Shown here in pieces: positions 18,901-27,485 of a stretch of 64,000 nt of DNA. The notes below the pieces were generated by a model. The model searched no databases and was not told where the DNA came from. It saw only the letters and a program-made list of their open reading frames with translations. Within the stretch, counting starts at the first letter, position 1; each line of letters opens with the position of its first letter. Made by a program: the position numbers and the translations under genes. The stretch covers positions 1,612,001-1,676,000 of the forward strand of contig NZ_CP107929.1 in NCBI RefSeq assembly GCF_036017915.1, read 5' to 3'. This stretch comes from Micromonospora sp. NBC_00421. GTDB lineage: Bacteria; Actinomycetota; Actinomycetes; Mycobacteriales; Micromonosporaceae.

Positions 18901-21900
18901 TGACCCGCCCCCGGCCGACACCACGCGGCGACCCGCCCCCGCCCCCGAGTCGTCCGCCGCGCCGGCCCGTACCCCCGCTCTCGAACCGTCGGTCGCCCCG
19001 TCCCCGTCCCTCGCCCCGGTCGAGGCCGTCGGGTCGGCCGGCGTGCCCGGGACGACACCGTTCGCTCGGGCACTCGCCTGGTTCCTGGCCCTGTCCGGTA
19101 CGGACGCCGAGCACGTCGACGCCGAGTTCCTCTCCGCCGGCTTCGACTCCGTCGGCCTGGTCGGGCTCAGTGAACGACTGTCCCGGGAGAACGGGCTGTC
19201 GTTGTATCCGACCGTCTTCTTCGAGTATCCGACCCCCCGCAGCTTCGCCCAGCACCTCGTCGACGAGGCACCCGAGTTCGTGGCCGCGTTGGCCACGCCG
19301 CCGTCCGTCACGCCGCCGTCCGTCACGCCGCCGTCCGTCACGCCGCCCGCTGTCACGCCGCCACCCGCCGTGACGCCGCCCGCTGTCACGCCGCCGCCTG
19401 TTACGTCGCCGACCGCCGCCGTGCTGCCGTCGGCCGCCCCGGTTTCGGCCGTCACCGTGCCGACGGTTGCCGGCGCGGCGGAGCTTGCCGGGGTCGACGG
19501 GACGGACCCGGGGCGCGACATCGCCGTCGTGGGTGCCGCGATCCGGGTGCCCACCGCCGGCGACCTCGACGCGTTCTGGACGCTGCTCACCGACGGGCGC
19601 GACACCGTCGGTGCCCTGCCCGAGGGCCGGTGGCAGCCGCTGGAGGGCCCGGTACCGCAGGCGTCCTTCCTGGAACGGGTCGACGAGTTCGACCCCGTGC
19701 CGTTCCGGATCTCCGCCCGGGAGGCACCGCTGATCGACCCCCAGGCCCGCATCGTGTACGAGACCATCTGGCAGGCCCTGGAGGACGCCGGCCGGACGGG
19801 GCAGGGGAGCCCGGACAACCGGATCGGCCTGTGGATCGCCTACAGCCACGACCACTACCACGAGGAACGGTCCCGACACGGGGTGGCCGACGGGCGCGGG
19901 CTGGGCCTGGAGGCGATGATCCCGAACCGGCTGTCGTACCTGATGGACTGGCACGGCCCGAGCGTCGTGGTGAACACGCTCTGTTCGTCGTCGCTGGTGG
20001 CGTTGCACACCGCTGTACAGCACCTGCGGGCCGGCGACATCGACACCGCCGTCATCGGTGGCGTGCACGCCGCGATCAGCCCGGAGTACTTCGACTCCAT
20101 GCGGGACCTGCGCGCGCTCTCGCCCAGCTTCCGTTGCCGGGCCTTCGACGTCGAGGCCGACGGGTTCGTGCCCGGCGAGGGGGCGGTGGCGATCGTGCTC
20201 CGCCGCCGGGTGGACGCCGAACGGGACGCCGACCGGATCCGGGGCCTGATCAGGGGGGTGGCGGTGAACCACGGCGGCCGGACCACCCGCTACTCCGCCC
20301 CGAGCCCCGCCGGACAGCGGGAGGTGATCGTGGCGGCGTTGCGGGATGCGGGTGTGGGTCCGGAGGGGATCGGGATGGTGGAGGCGCATGGGACGGGGAC
20401 GTCGTTGGGTGATCCGATCGAGGTGGAGGGTTTGACGCGGGCGTGGCGGGGGTTTACGTCGCGGACGCAGTTCTGTGCGATTGGTTCGTTGAAGTCGAAT
20501 ATTGGTCATTTGGAGCCGGCGGCGGGTTTGGCGGGGTTGGTGAAGGTGTTGTTGTCGTTGGAGCACGGGGTGGTGCCGGCGACGTTGCATGTGGTGCGGC
20601 CGAATGACCATATTCGGTTTGAGGACACTCCGTTTTTTGTGGCGGATCGGCCGGTGTCGTGGCCTCGGGTCGAGGGTGTGCCGCGTCGGGCGGCGGTGTC
20701 GGCGTTCGGGATGGGTGGGGTGAACGCGCACGTGATCGTGGAGGAGGCACCGGCCCTGGCGGTTCGGGAGCCTCTGCCACAGGGGTCGTTTGTGGTGAAG
20801 GTGTCCGCGGCCAGTGAGGACGGGGTGCGTCGGCTCGCGGACGGGTATGCGCGGGTGTTGTCGGGTGTGGGTTCTGCTGACCTGGGTGATGTGGGGTTCA
20901 CGGCGAATGTGGGTCGTGCGTCGCATCGGTTCCGGGTGGCGGTGCAGGGTGTTGACGGGTCTGGGTTGGCCAATGCTCTGAGCGCGGTGGTGGGTGGGGA
21001 TCGGCCGGTGGGTCGGTTGTCGAATCAGCCGCCGTTGTCGGTGTTCCTGTTCTCGGGTCAGGGTTCGCAGTATGCGGGGATGGGTGCGGGGTTGTACGCG
21101 ACTGAGCCGGTGTTTCGTGAGGCGTTTGATGAGTGCGCTGAGCTGGTGGGGTCGTGTTCGGATGTGCTGTTGCGGGAGGTGGTGTTGGGGGGTCGGGGTG
21201 GTGAGTTGGTGCAGACGCGGTTCGCGCAGGTGGGGATCGTGTCGGTGCAGGTGGGGTTGGTGCGGTTGTTGGAGTCGTGGGGTGTGCGGCCGGGGTTGGT
21301 GGTGGGTCACAGTGTGGGTGAGTTGACGGCGGGTTGGGCGGCGGGGGTTTTCGGGTTGGGGGAGTTGTTGCGGTTGGCGGTGGTGCGGGGTGGGTTGATG
21401 CAGGCGCAGCCCTCGGATGGGGCGATGGCGGTGGTGTTCGCGGACGCCGGATCGGTGGAGGCGGTGTTGTCGTCGTTTCCGGGGGTGGAGATCGCGGCGT
21501 TCAACGCCCCGCGCAGTGTGACGATCTCCGGCCCGGCCGAGATGGTGGAGGCGTTCGGGTCGGGGTCGGGGTTGCGGACGCAGCGGTTGACGGTGAGTCA
21601 TGCGTTCCATTCGGCGGCGATGGCGGGTGCGGTGGACCCGTTCGCCCAGGCGTTCGGGCAGGCGGTGGTGTCACCGCCACGGGTCGGGTTCGCCTCCACG
21701 GTGACGGGTGGCTGGCATGACGCCCGATCAGTGGCCGACGGCCGGTTGTGGGGGGCGGGGATTCGCCAACCGGTGCGTTTCGCCCAGGCGATCGAGGCGG
21801 TGGGTGCGGCTGGTGGTCGGGTGTTCTGGGAGATCGGCGCGCATCCGGTGTTGACCGGTCTGGCGCGGTCGACGCTTACCGACACCGGTCTGACCTGGTT

Positions 21901-22204
21901 GTCGACGCTGCGACGGGACCACGACGATCAGGCGCAGCTCCACACGGCGGTCACGTCGTTCTACAACCAGGGTCACGGTGAGATCGACTGGGTCGGGGTG
22001 CACCACGGGAAGGGACACCGGACCACCACCATCCCCACCTACCCCTTCCAGCGGCAGAGATTCTGGGTCCACGGTGGAGCCGACGAAACGGCGAATGCCA
22101 CAGTCACCCGGCCGGCTCCGGAGAGACGGGAACCACCCAGACACAAGATCCACCTTTATCCGCCCGCCCGGGAAAGCCACGTCGACAAGGACCGGATGTC
22201 ATGA
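15950..22204 (+). CDS. PKS: KS-DH-like-ACP-KS-AT
   Basis: This 2,084-aa protein supplies module 5 and the first half of module 6. Domains: KS5 ~5-430 (DTACSSS, ETHGTGT; KRRIGH instead of KxNIGH), an AT-less linker ~430-700, a DH-like domain ~710-985, ACP ~1040-1105 (GFDSV), a TPPSV-repeat linker, KS6 ~1185-1605 (NTLCSSS, EAHGTGT, KSNIGH), and AT ~1700-2010 (GQGSQ, GHSVGE, HAFH; probably malonyl). The DH-like domain reads HSVYRRIMLP where HxxxGxxxxP is expected, and lacks Gln/His in its second motif (LLDSVTI), so dehydration is doubtful. The protein ends ~50 residues after PTYPF. The ATG at 15950 follows GGAAGGAG. Its stop overlaps the AlkC-like gene by 4 bp. The segment 20315-22048 is almost identical to 4686-6419 in the first PKS gene. 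Confidence 0.93.
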   Translation: MTDSRIAVIGMAVRLPGAEDVADLRWMLTHDSVEVDEVPPSRWARDHYLGDGDHQGTHHRGAFLQDPFSFDHEAFGLTAGDAVLLDPQQRVMLEVGARALEDAGYRSVRRRLDAGVFVGARMNSYGFDHGRGLAPTGPAGTGRPVPAALWGRSQNFVAAWLSDRLDLTGPSLVVDTACSSSLTAVWLACQSLAAGSCEIALVGGVDLLLDPLTFVLLSRTGALSPDGLCQTFDEKANGYVPGEGAVALVLKPMATAVADGDLILGAIAGTGVNNDGRTMGVTTPNLEAQIALLDRVYDRIDPTTVQYVETHGTGTAIGDPIEVRALTDVFGRRGVAPGGVALGSLKRRIGHLHSASGLAGLAKIVLCLRDEVVPGVPVSTVNPRLRLDTGPLHLPARPRPWPAAPIRRAGVSGFGFGGTNAHVVAEAATGPAPTTAGAGRHAEVLVLSADSPDVLRELAAQWVEFLPSVAGEVADVLATARLGRPARAVRCAVAGPDADRLVAALRARLLRADVPLGEPTGRPPVVAVRPVAGSAPPRWLLALHHDVPAVREIVGRFESAVGSPVTTFSGPLLRICAGVVLAVALRDTGVPEQAVDLPSGWASIADFVHGRTSLEQALSTVLAAGAATTDAPAPAGPDVEAQVDLGARLAAATDEREVAGVLAAVTAELYEAGVDIDWATFQGPVAWRKRLLPVGQARGPALDLREPLRSAEPGGPLTLDDAGPAGYAFSRVFGPGEVPIAQHSVYRRIMLPGVAWFDFLRQGAELRGEPFHGVRDVLFHRPLIPTGAHRVLCRVDAEGRFTVADADDTPFVTGRYARQPDPTPAPSPLAALLDTCSRVHAGSTVYRWLRRIGYQHGRYYRNISWVASLPGGGTLARIEGGRQRALNPPDVQLFPGLLDSVTIAAIDPDNPVFGTDHVTAFIPLSVDRVSVHGPLSDAAYVRTEISFWNEEACRVTQVVLDAAGVPLLTFGDISSKRVPVLAFSDPPPADTTRRPAPAPESSAAPARTPALEPSVAPSPSLAPVEAVGSAGVPGTTPFARALAWFLALSGTDAEHVDAEFLSAGFDSVGLVGLSERLSRENGLSLYPTVFFEYPTPRSFAQHLVDEAPEFVAALATPPSVTPPSVTPPSVTPPAVTPPPAVTPPAVTPPPVTSPTAAVLPSAAPVSAVTVPTVAGAAELAGVDGTDPGRDIAVVGAAIRVPTAGDLDAFWTLLTDGRDTVGALPEGRWQPLEGPVPQASFLERVDEFDPVPFRISAREAPLIDPQARIVYETIWQALEDAGRTGQGSPDNRIGLWIAYSHDHYHEERSRHGVADGRGLGLEAMIPNRLSYLMDWHGPSVVVNTLCSSSLVALHTAVQHLRAGDIDTAVIGGVHAAISPEYFDSMRDLRALSPSFRCRAFDVEADGFVPGEGAVAIVLRRRVDAERDADRIRGLIRGVAVNHGGRTTRYSAPSPAGQREVIVAALRDAGVGPEGIGMVEAHGTGTSLGDPIEVEGLTRAWRGFTSRTQFCAIGSLKSNIGHLEPAAGLAGLVKVLLSLEHGVVPATLHVVRPNDHIRFEDTPFFVADRPVSWPRVEGVPRRAAVSAFGMGGVNAHVIVEEAPALAVREPLPQGSFVVKVSAASEDGVRRLADGYARVLSGVGSADLGDVGFTANVGRASHRFRVAVQGVDGSGLANALSAVVGGDRPVGRLSNQPPLSVFLFSGQGSQYAGMGAGLYATEPVFREAFDECAELVGSCSDVLLREVVLGGRGGELVQTRFAQVGIVSVQVGLVRLLESWGVRPGLVVGHSVGELTAGWAAGVFGLGELLRLAVVRGGLMQAQPSDGAMAVVFADAGSVEAVLSSFPGVEIAAFNAPRSVTISGPAEMVEAFGSGSGLRTQRLTVSHAFHSAAMAGAVDPFAQAFGQAVVSPPRVGFASTVTGGWHDARSVADGRLWGAGIRQPVRFAQAIEAVGAAGGRVFWEIGAHPVLTGLARSTLTDTGLTWLSTLRRDHDDQAQLHTAVTSFYNQGHGEIDWVGVHHGKGHRTTTIPTYPFQRQRFWVHGGADETANATVTRPAPERREPPRHKIHLYPPARESHVDKDRMS
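19295..19339 (+). repeat. Three perfect 15-bp tandem repeats in an ACP-KS linker
   Basis: In-frame units encoding TPPSV continue as degenerate copies to about 19410. They form a Pro-rich spacer between ACP and KS6 of the third PKS protein. Confidence 0.85.
20315..22048 (+). repeat. KS-AT repeat cassette, copy 3
   Basis: The third copy, in KS6-AT of the third PKS gene, is offset 15,629 bp from copy 1. It begins in the second half of the KS and runs to PTYPF after the AT. The switch from C-ending to GTG/TTG codons is abrupt at 20315. Confidence 0.9.
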
Positions 22205-23322
22205 CTACGGAATACGGACTCAAGCGTCACTTCAACGGTGACGCCGCCCGCCTCATCGGTGGGAAGATCCGCGAGGTCCGTCCGGACTTCGACGTCGAGG
22301 AATACGCCGCCGAGGTGGAGCGGCGCATTCCCGGAAAGGAGCTGAAGGACCGCGTCCTCGTCCTGGCGGAGGGGCTGCGCAGCCGGCTCCCCGAGGACTA
22401 CCCCGAGAGCGTGCAGATCCTCCTGGCCATCCTCGGTGACGAACTCGCCGAGGGCGAGGGGATGTTCAACGTGAGCTGGTACCTCATGCCGGTGGCCCGG
22501 TTCGTCGAGGAGTACGGCCTGGACCACCCGGAGGTGTCCCTCGACGCACTGGTCGAGATCACCAAGCGGCACACCGCCGAGTACGCCATCCGCCCCTTCA
22601 TCGAGCAGCACCACGAGCTGACGATGAAGCGGATGGCCGACTGGGCCCGCGACCCCAGCCACAACGTCCGGCGAATGGCGAGCGAGGGGGTGCGTCCCCG
22701 GCTTCCCTGGGCGCGTACGCTCACCGCCTTCGTGCGGGACCCGCAGCCCGTACTGGAGATCCTCGAACCGCTGCGCAGCGACTCCTCCGAATACGTGCGC
22801 AAGTCGGTGGCGAACAACCTCAACGACATCTCCAAGGATTCGCCCGACCTCGCGTTGGCCACCGCGTTGCGTTGGTCGCAGGAGAGCCCGACCCCGGAGA
22901 CCACCTGGATCGTCCGGCACGCGCTGCGCACGCTGGTCAAGAAGGGCAACCAGGAGGCGTTGGCGATCGTGGGCGTCACCGGGGGCGAACACCTCCGGGT
23001 GCCCTCGATGCGGCTCCACCCGCGCAGCCTGGCGCTCGGTGATTCGACCATGATCCGCCTCGACATCGAGAACACCGACAGCCGCCGGCACACCGTCACC
23101 GTGGACTACGTGGTGCACCACGTCCGCAAGAACGGCCAGCGCATCCCGAAGGTCTTCAAGCTGACCACGCTGGACCTCGCCCCCGGCGAACGCCGGACGG
23201 TGGAGAAGTCGCACCCGGTCCGGGAGGTCTCCACCCGGCGCTACTACGCCGGCGAGCACCTCGTCGACATCCAGGTCAACGGCCAGGTGCTGGCCACCGA
23301 CAGATTCGACCTCCGGCTGTGA
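22201..23322 (+). CDS. AlkC-like DNA-alkylation repair (HEAT-repeat + Ig-like) protein
   Basis: A 373-aa protein. The N-terminal part (~1-240) has the layout of AlkC/AlkD-family HEAT-like repeat DNA glycosylases: an acidic FDVEEY segment, an ELKDR motif, LPEDYPES, and a central NVRRMASEGVRPRLPW stretch typical of the family. The C-terminal ~120 residues are beta-rich (VTVDYVVHH, TTLDLAPGER, VDIQVNGQV) and fit the Ig-like domain of AlkC proteins. Known members excise positively charged alkylated bases such as 3-methyladenine; AlkD relatives give self-resistance in clusters for DNA alkylators such as yatakemycin. The start overlaps the preceding PKS stop (ATGA), and its own stop overlaps the next PKS start (GTGA), so it is locked into the operon between two PKS genes whose products must interact. 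The self-resistance role is inferred from family and position. A non-catalytic scaffold is the main alternative. Confidence 0.85.
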   Translation: MTTEYGLKRHFNGDAARLIGGKIREVRPDFDVEEYAAEVERRIPGKELKDRVLVLAEGLRSRLPEDYPESVQILLAILGDELAEGEGMFNVSWYLMPVARFVEEYGLDHPEVSLDALVEITKRHTAEYAIRPFIEQHHELTMKRMADWARDPSHNVRRMASEGVRPRLPWARTLTAFVRDPQPVLEILEPLRSDSSEYVRKSVANNLNDISKDSPDLALATALRWSQESPTPETTWIVRHALRTLVKKGNQEALAIVGVTGGEHLRVPSMRLHPRSLALGDSTMIRLDIENTDSRRHTVTVDYVVHHVRKNGQRIPKVFKLTTLDLAPGERRTVEKSHPVREVSTRRYYAGEHLVDIQVNGQVLATDRFDLRL

Positions 23323-26300
23323 GCGCCCCCCGTACGCCGCTCGCCGCCGACCACCCGGTGCTGCGCGACCACCGGATCGGCGGCACGCCGGTCCTGCCCG
23401 CGGCGGCGCAGCTCGACGCGATGCTCACCACCTGCGCGGCGGCCCACGACGGTGGCAGTTGGCGTCTCGACCAGGTGGCGTTCCTCGTGCCGCTGTCGGT
23501 CCCGCCCGGCGGATCGGTCGAGATCGAGACCGTGCTCAGCCCGGCGGGGGAGTGCACGCTCGGTTCGTGGCAGCCGGACGGGTCCGGTCCGGTCCTGCAC
23601 AGCAGGGCCCGGGCCACCCGCAGCGCGTTGGCACCGCCGAGCTACCGGGACGTGGCGGGGCTACGCGCCGGCTGCGTCGACGAGGTGCCGCTCTCCGCCG
23701 TCGCCGAGTGGCGGCGGGGCAGCGGCATCGCGTACGGGCCGACGTTCCAGGCGATCCGCGCCGCACACCGGGGGCCCGACCGGATGCTGGCCGTGCTCCG
23801 CGCGTCCGGTGGGCTGACCGAGCGGCACTTCGTCCCGCCACCGCTGCTGGACAGCGTGTTCCAGTGCCTCGGGATGCTCGACGACGGCACCGCCGGGGCC
23901 TGTCTGCCCTGGTACGTCGGGCGGGTCACCGCCCGCCGCCCGGTGACCGGCACCGTCCTGGCCCTGGTCGAGCGGACCGACCCGGCGGGCGGGGCCGGCG
24001 GCGCGGTGCGCGGGCGGGCCACCGTCTGCAACCAGCAGGGCGAGGTGCTGTTGGAGCTGGACCGGATCGTCCTCAAGGCGGCCAGCCCCACCACCGACCC
24101 GGCGGCGGCCTCCCGCCACCGGCCCCCGTCGCCCCACCTCACCCCGCTTCCCGCCGACCCGGCACCCGCCGGGACGCTTCCCGCCGATCCGGCCCCCGCC
24201 GACCCGGTGCCCGCTGACCCGGTGACCGCCGGGTCGGTCACCGCCGTGACCTGGCGGCCGGTCGTTCCCACCCCGGAGCCGGCGACCGAACCGGGCCGCA
24301 CCTGGGTGGTGTCGGGGGAGGCCGGCGTCGAGTCGTACGAGGGTGGGCCCGTCCTGCTCACCCCGGCCGACCTGCACGACTCCCACCTCGACGAGACGCG
24401 CGTCGGGACGCCGCCCGTCGAGGTGGTCTACGTGGCACCGCGCACCGTGCGGGACCGGGCCGAGGCCGTCGCGCTGCTGCACGGCGTCTTCACCCTGGTC
24501 CGGCGGCTCGCCGCGCAGCCCCCGATGCCGGCCCTCACCATCGTCACCAACGCCGCCCAGCAGGTCACCGGGGACGAGTCGATCGAGCCCGGTCAGGCCG
24601 CGCTGTGGGGCCTGGCCCGCACCCTGCGGATCGAGCACCCGCAGACCCGGATCCGTCTCGTCGACATCGGACTGGCTGGCGGCACCGAGCCGCCGACCCT
24701 CGACGAGGTGCGGCACGGTGAGGCGGAACTCGCCTGGCGGGACGGGTCCTGGTACGCCCCCGCCCACCAGGAGGTGCCGGACGTGCCCGGGCGGTCGGCC
24801 CGGCGAGTGGCCGGTGGCCGGTTCCTCGTCACCGGCGGCCTGGGCGGTATCGGCCTGCACGTGGCGGAGTTCCTGGCCGGTGCGGGCGGTGCCCACCTCA
24901 CCCTGGTCGGCCGCACGGTACCCACCGAGGGGCCGACCCGGGACCGGCTGGACCGGCTCGCCGCCACCTGCGACCTGCGGGTCGTCGCCGCCGACGTCCG
25001 TACGCTGCCGGACGTGCTGCGGGGCGCGGAGCCCTTCGACGGGGTCTTCCACGCCGCCGGTGTGTTGCGCGACGGGTTGGCGCGCAGCCTGTCGGCGGAA
25101 CGGATCGACGAGGTTTTCGAGCCGAAGATCGGTGGGGTGCACGCGCTCGACGAGGCGTTCCCCGTCGACGCGCGACCCGGGTTCGTCGTCCTGTTCTCCT
25201 CCATCTCGGCGACCCACGGCAACCTCGGCCAGAGCTCGTACGCGACCGCCAACGCCTACCTCGACGGCTACGCCGCACGCCGTCGGGGCGCCGGGGAGGC
25301 GTGGTACAGCCTCGGCTGGGGCCTGTGGCGCGTCGGCATGGGTGCGGGGATCGCCGACGCCGCGGCGGCACGTGGCATTCCGGCACTGACCGCCGCCGCC
25401 GGCATCGCGCTGCTGCGGCACACCCTCGAACTGACTCCCGCGAACTACGTCGTGTCCGCAGTCGACGAACCGGAGGACGACCAGATGACCCCTGTGACCC
25501 CCGTCGAGACCCGGCTGTGGCCGGCGCTGTCGGCGATCCTCAAGCGGACCCTGCACGTCGACCGGGTGTCGCCCGACGACAACCTGCTGGAGCTGGGGCT
25601 GGACTCGATGATGGCGGTCGAGGTCTCCGCCGCGCTGGCCGGTGAGGGGTTGGACGTCGATCCGGTGGCCATGTTCGACCACCCCGACGTGGGCGCGCTG
25701 GCGCGGCACCTGGAAGGGCTGCCGCGCCACGCACCCGGGCCGGGCCCGGCCGCCCCGCCGCCCCCGTCCGCCGTCATGGCGGCCCCGCCCACCCCGGCCC
25801 CACCCGTCGCCGTACCGGCCGCGCCGGTCGCCGGGCGGTCCGGGTCCGCCGCCGTACCGGCCGGGTCTCCTGCCCGGCCGGCCGGTGCCTCGCCGGACGC
25901 GGTGGCCGCGTCGGCGACCCCGCGCTTCGTGCCGGACTGGGACCGCTACCGCGACGTCGACGGTGCCGCCGACCGGCACCCACCCCGACCTGACCACCGG
26001 CCGGAGGTCGGCCCGGCGGCGGAAAGCCCGGCAGCGAACGGATACCGGCCGACGGTGGGCCCGGCGGCGAACGGACACCGGCCGACGGTGGGCCCGCCGA
26101 TCGGCCGGGAGCGGGCCGCCGGGCCGCCCGGCGTCGCCGTACCGGTCGGCGCGTCGGTGCCCCGCCGCACCCTGCCCGGCCGGCTCGGCGACCACCCGGG
26201 CGGCTCCTTCCTCGACCGGCGCATCGACGCGCTGTCGGTGGACGACCGGGTGGTCATCGCCCAGGACGACTACTTCTACGAGCCCGTCATCGAGGAGTCC

Positions 26301-27392
26301 AAGGGCGCCTGGATCAAGTTCGACGGCCGGTGGTTCCTGAACTTCGCGTCGTACAGCTATCTCGGGCTGATCGGCCACGACTACATCAACCACCAGGCGC
26401 AGCGGGCCCTGGAGCGGCACGGCACCGGCGCGCACGGCGTGCGGTTGCTCGCCGGCACCCTGCACCTGCACCGCGAGCTGGAGCTGGGCATCGCCCGGTT
26501 CCTCGGGGCCGAGGACGCCATCGTCTACACCAGCGGCTACATGGCCAACGTGGCGACGATCGGCGCGCTGGTCGGGCCGGGCGACGTGGTGATCGGCGAC
26601 GTGTACAACCACGCGAGCATCCTGGACGGCTACCGGTTGTCCGGCGCGACCGTGATCACCTACGCGCACAACGACCTGACCGACCTGGAACGCGCCCTGC
26701 GCCGGGCAGGCGACGCCGGGAAGCTGGTGGTCACCGACGCGGTGTTCAGCATGGACGGCGACATCGCCGACCTGCCCGGCATCCTGGCACTGTGCGAGCG
26801 CTACGACGCGCCGCTGATGGTCGACGAGGCGCACAGCCTCGGCGTGCTGGGCGCCACCGGCCGGGGCATCACCGAACACTTCGGCATCGATCCGGCCCGG
26901 GTCGCGGTCAAGATGGGCACGCTGTCCAAGACGGTGCCCAGCACCGGCGGCTACGTGGCCGGCTCCAGCGACCTGGTCTTCGCCCTGAAGAACAACGCCC
27001 GGGGCTGGATGTTCTCCGCCGCCGGCACCCCCATGCAGGTGGCCGCCGCGCGGGCCGCGGTGGAGGTGATGGAGGCGGCCCCGCAGCTCACCGGGGAACT
27101 GCGGGCGCTCACCGACAGGTACCGGGCGACGCTGCGCGGACTCGGGTTCGACACCATGGCCAGCGAGACCCCGGTGGTGCCGATCATCTGTGCCAGCGCC
27201 GGGCAGGCCCAGGAGATGGCCCGGCTCTGCCAGGTCGACGGCATCTTCGTCCAGCCCATCGTCTATCCCACGGTGCCCAAGGCGCTGCCCCGGCTGCGCA
27301 CCATCGTCAACCTCAGCCACTGCGCCGACGACCTCGACCATGCCGTCGCCGTCTTCACCCGGGCCGGCCGGCAGGTCGGGCTCATTCCCTGA
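23319..27392 (+). CDS. PKS terminal protein: DH-KR-ACP-alpha-oxoamine synthase
   Basis: A 1,357-aa protein. DH ~8-255 (HRIGGTPVLP; DSVFQ), KR ~500-700 (TGGLGGIG; SSIS...YATAN), ACP ~730-800 (GLDSM), a long Pro/Ala linker ~805-955 with a repeat (ANGYRPTVGP, ANGHRPTVGP), then a complete PLP-dependent alpha-oxoamine synthase ~961-1355. The last has YTSGYMAN, VDEAHSLG and the Schiff-base Lys 1204 in GTLSKTVPSTGG. DH-KR-ACP completes the module begun by KS-AT of the third PKS protein. Enzymes of this family (serine palmitoyltransferase, AONS, and the AOS domains in prodiginine, fumonisin and saxitoxin assembly) condense an acyl thioester with an amino acid and lose CO2. Here that would release the chain as an alpha-aminoketone. 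The amino acid used cannot be read from the sequence. The GTG start overlaps the preceding stop. Confidence 0.93.
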   Translation: MSAPRTPLAADHPVLRDHRIGGTPVLPAAAQLDAMLTTCAAAHDGGSWRLDQVAFLVPLSVPPGGSVEIETVLSPAGECTLGSWQPDGSGPVLHSRARATRSALAPPSYRDVAGLRAGCVDEVPLSAVAEWRRGSGIAYGPTFQAIRAAHRGPDRMLAVLRASGGLTERHFVPPPLLDSVFQCLGMLDDGTAGACLPWYVGRVTARRPVTGTVLALVERTDPAGGAGGAVRGRATVCNQQGEVLLELDRIVLKAASPTTDPAAASRHRPPSPHLTPLPADPAPAGTLPADPAPADPVPADPVTAGSVTAVTWRPVVPTPEPATEPGRTWVVSGEAGVESYEGGPVLLTPADLHDSHLDETRVGTPPVEVVYVAPRTVRDRAEAVALLHGVFTLVRRLAAQPPMPALTIVTNAAQQVTGDESIEPGQAALWGLARTLRIEHPQTRIRLVDIGLAGGTEPPTLDEVRHGEAELAWRDGSWYAPAHQEVPDVPGRSARRVAGGRFLVTGGLGGIGLHVAEFLAGAGGAHLTLVGRTVPTEGPTRDRLDRLAATCDLRVVAADVRTLPDVLRGAEPFDGVFHAAGVLRDGLARSLSAERIDEVFEPKIGGVHALDEAFPVDARPGFVVLFSSISATHGNLGQSSYATANAYLDGYAARRRGAGEAWYSLGWGLWRVGMGAGIADAAAARGIPALTAAAGIALLRHTLELTPANYVVSAVDEPEDDQMTPVTPVETRLWPALSAILKRTLHVDRVSPDDNLLELGLDSMMAVEVSAALAGEGLDVDPVAMFDHPDVGALARHLEGLPRHAPGPGPAAPPPPSAVMAAPPTPAPPVAVPAAPVAGRSGSAAVPAGSPARPAGASPDAVAASATPRFVPDWDRYRDVDGAADRHPPRPDHRPEVGPAAESPAANGYRPTVGPAANGHRPTVGPPIGRERAAGPPGVAVPVGASVPRRTLPGRLGDHPGGSFLDRRIDALSVDDRVVIAQDDYFYEPVIEESKGAWIKFDGRWFLNFASYSYLGLIGHDYINHQAQRALERHGTGAHGVRLLAGTLHLHRELELGIARFLGAEDAIVYTSGYMANVATIGALVGPGDVVIGDVYNHASILDGYRLSGATVITYAHNDLTDLERALRRAGDAGKLVVTDAVFSMDGDIADLPGILALCERYDAPLMVDEAHSLGVLGATGRGITEHFGIDPARVAVKMGTLSKTVPSTGGYVAGSSDLVFALKNNARGWMFSAAGTPMQVAAARAAVEVMEAAPQLTGELRALTDRYRATLRGLGFDTMASETPVVPIICASAGQAQEMARLCQVDGIFVQPIVYPTVPKALPRLRTIVNLSHCADDLDHAVAVFTRAGRQVGLIP

Positions 27393-27485
27393 GAGCTGCC
27401 GGCGCGCTCCGACCCGAGACCCACCCGTGTTGCCGGCCGCCCGACCGGGCGGTCGGCGGAGGAACCCCGTCGAGAGGAGAACGCA

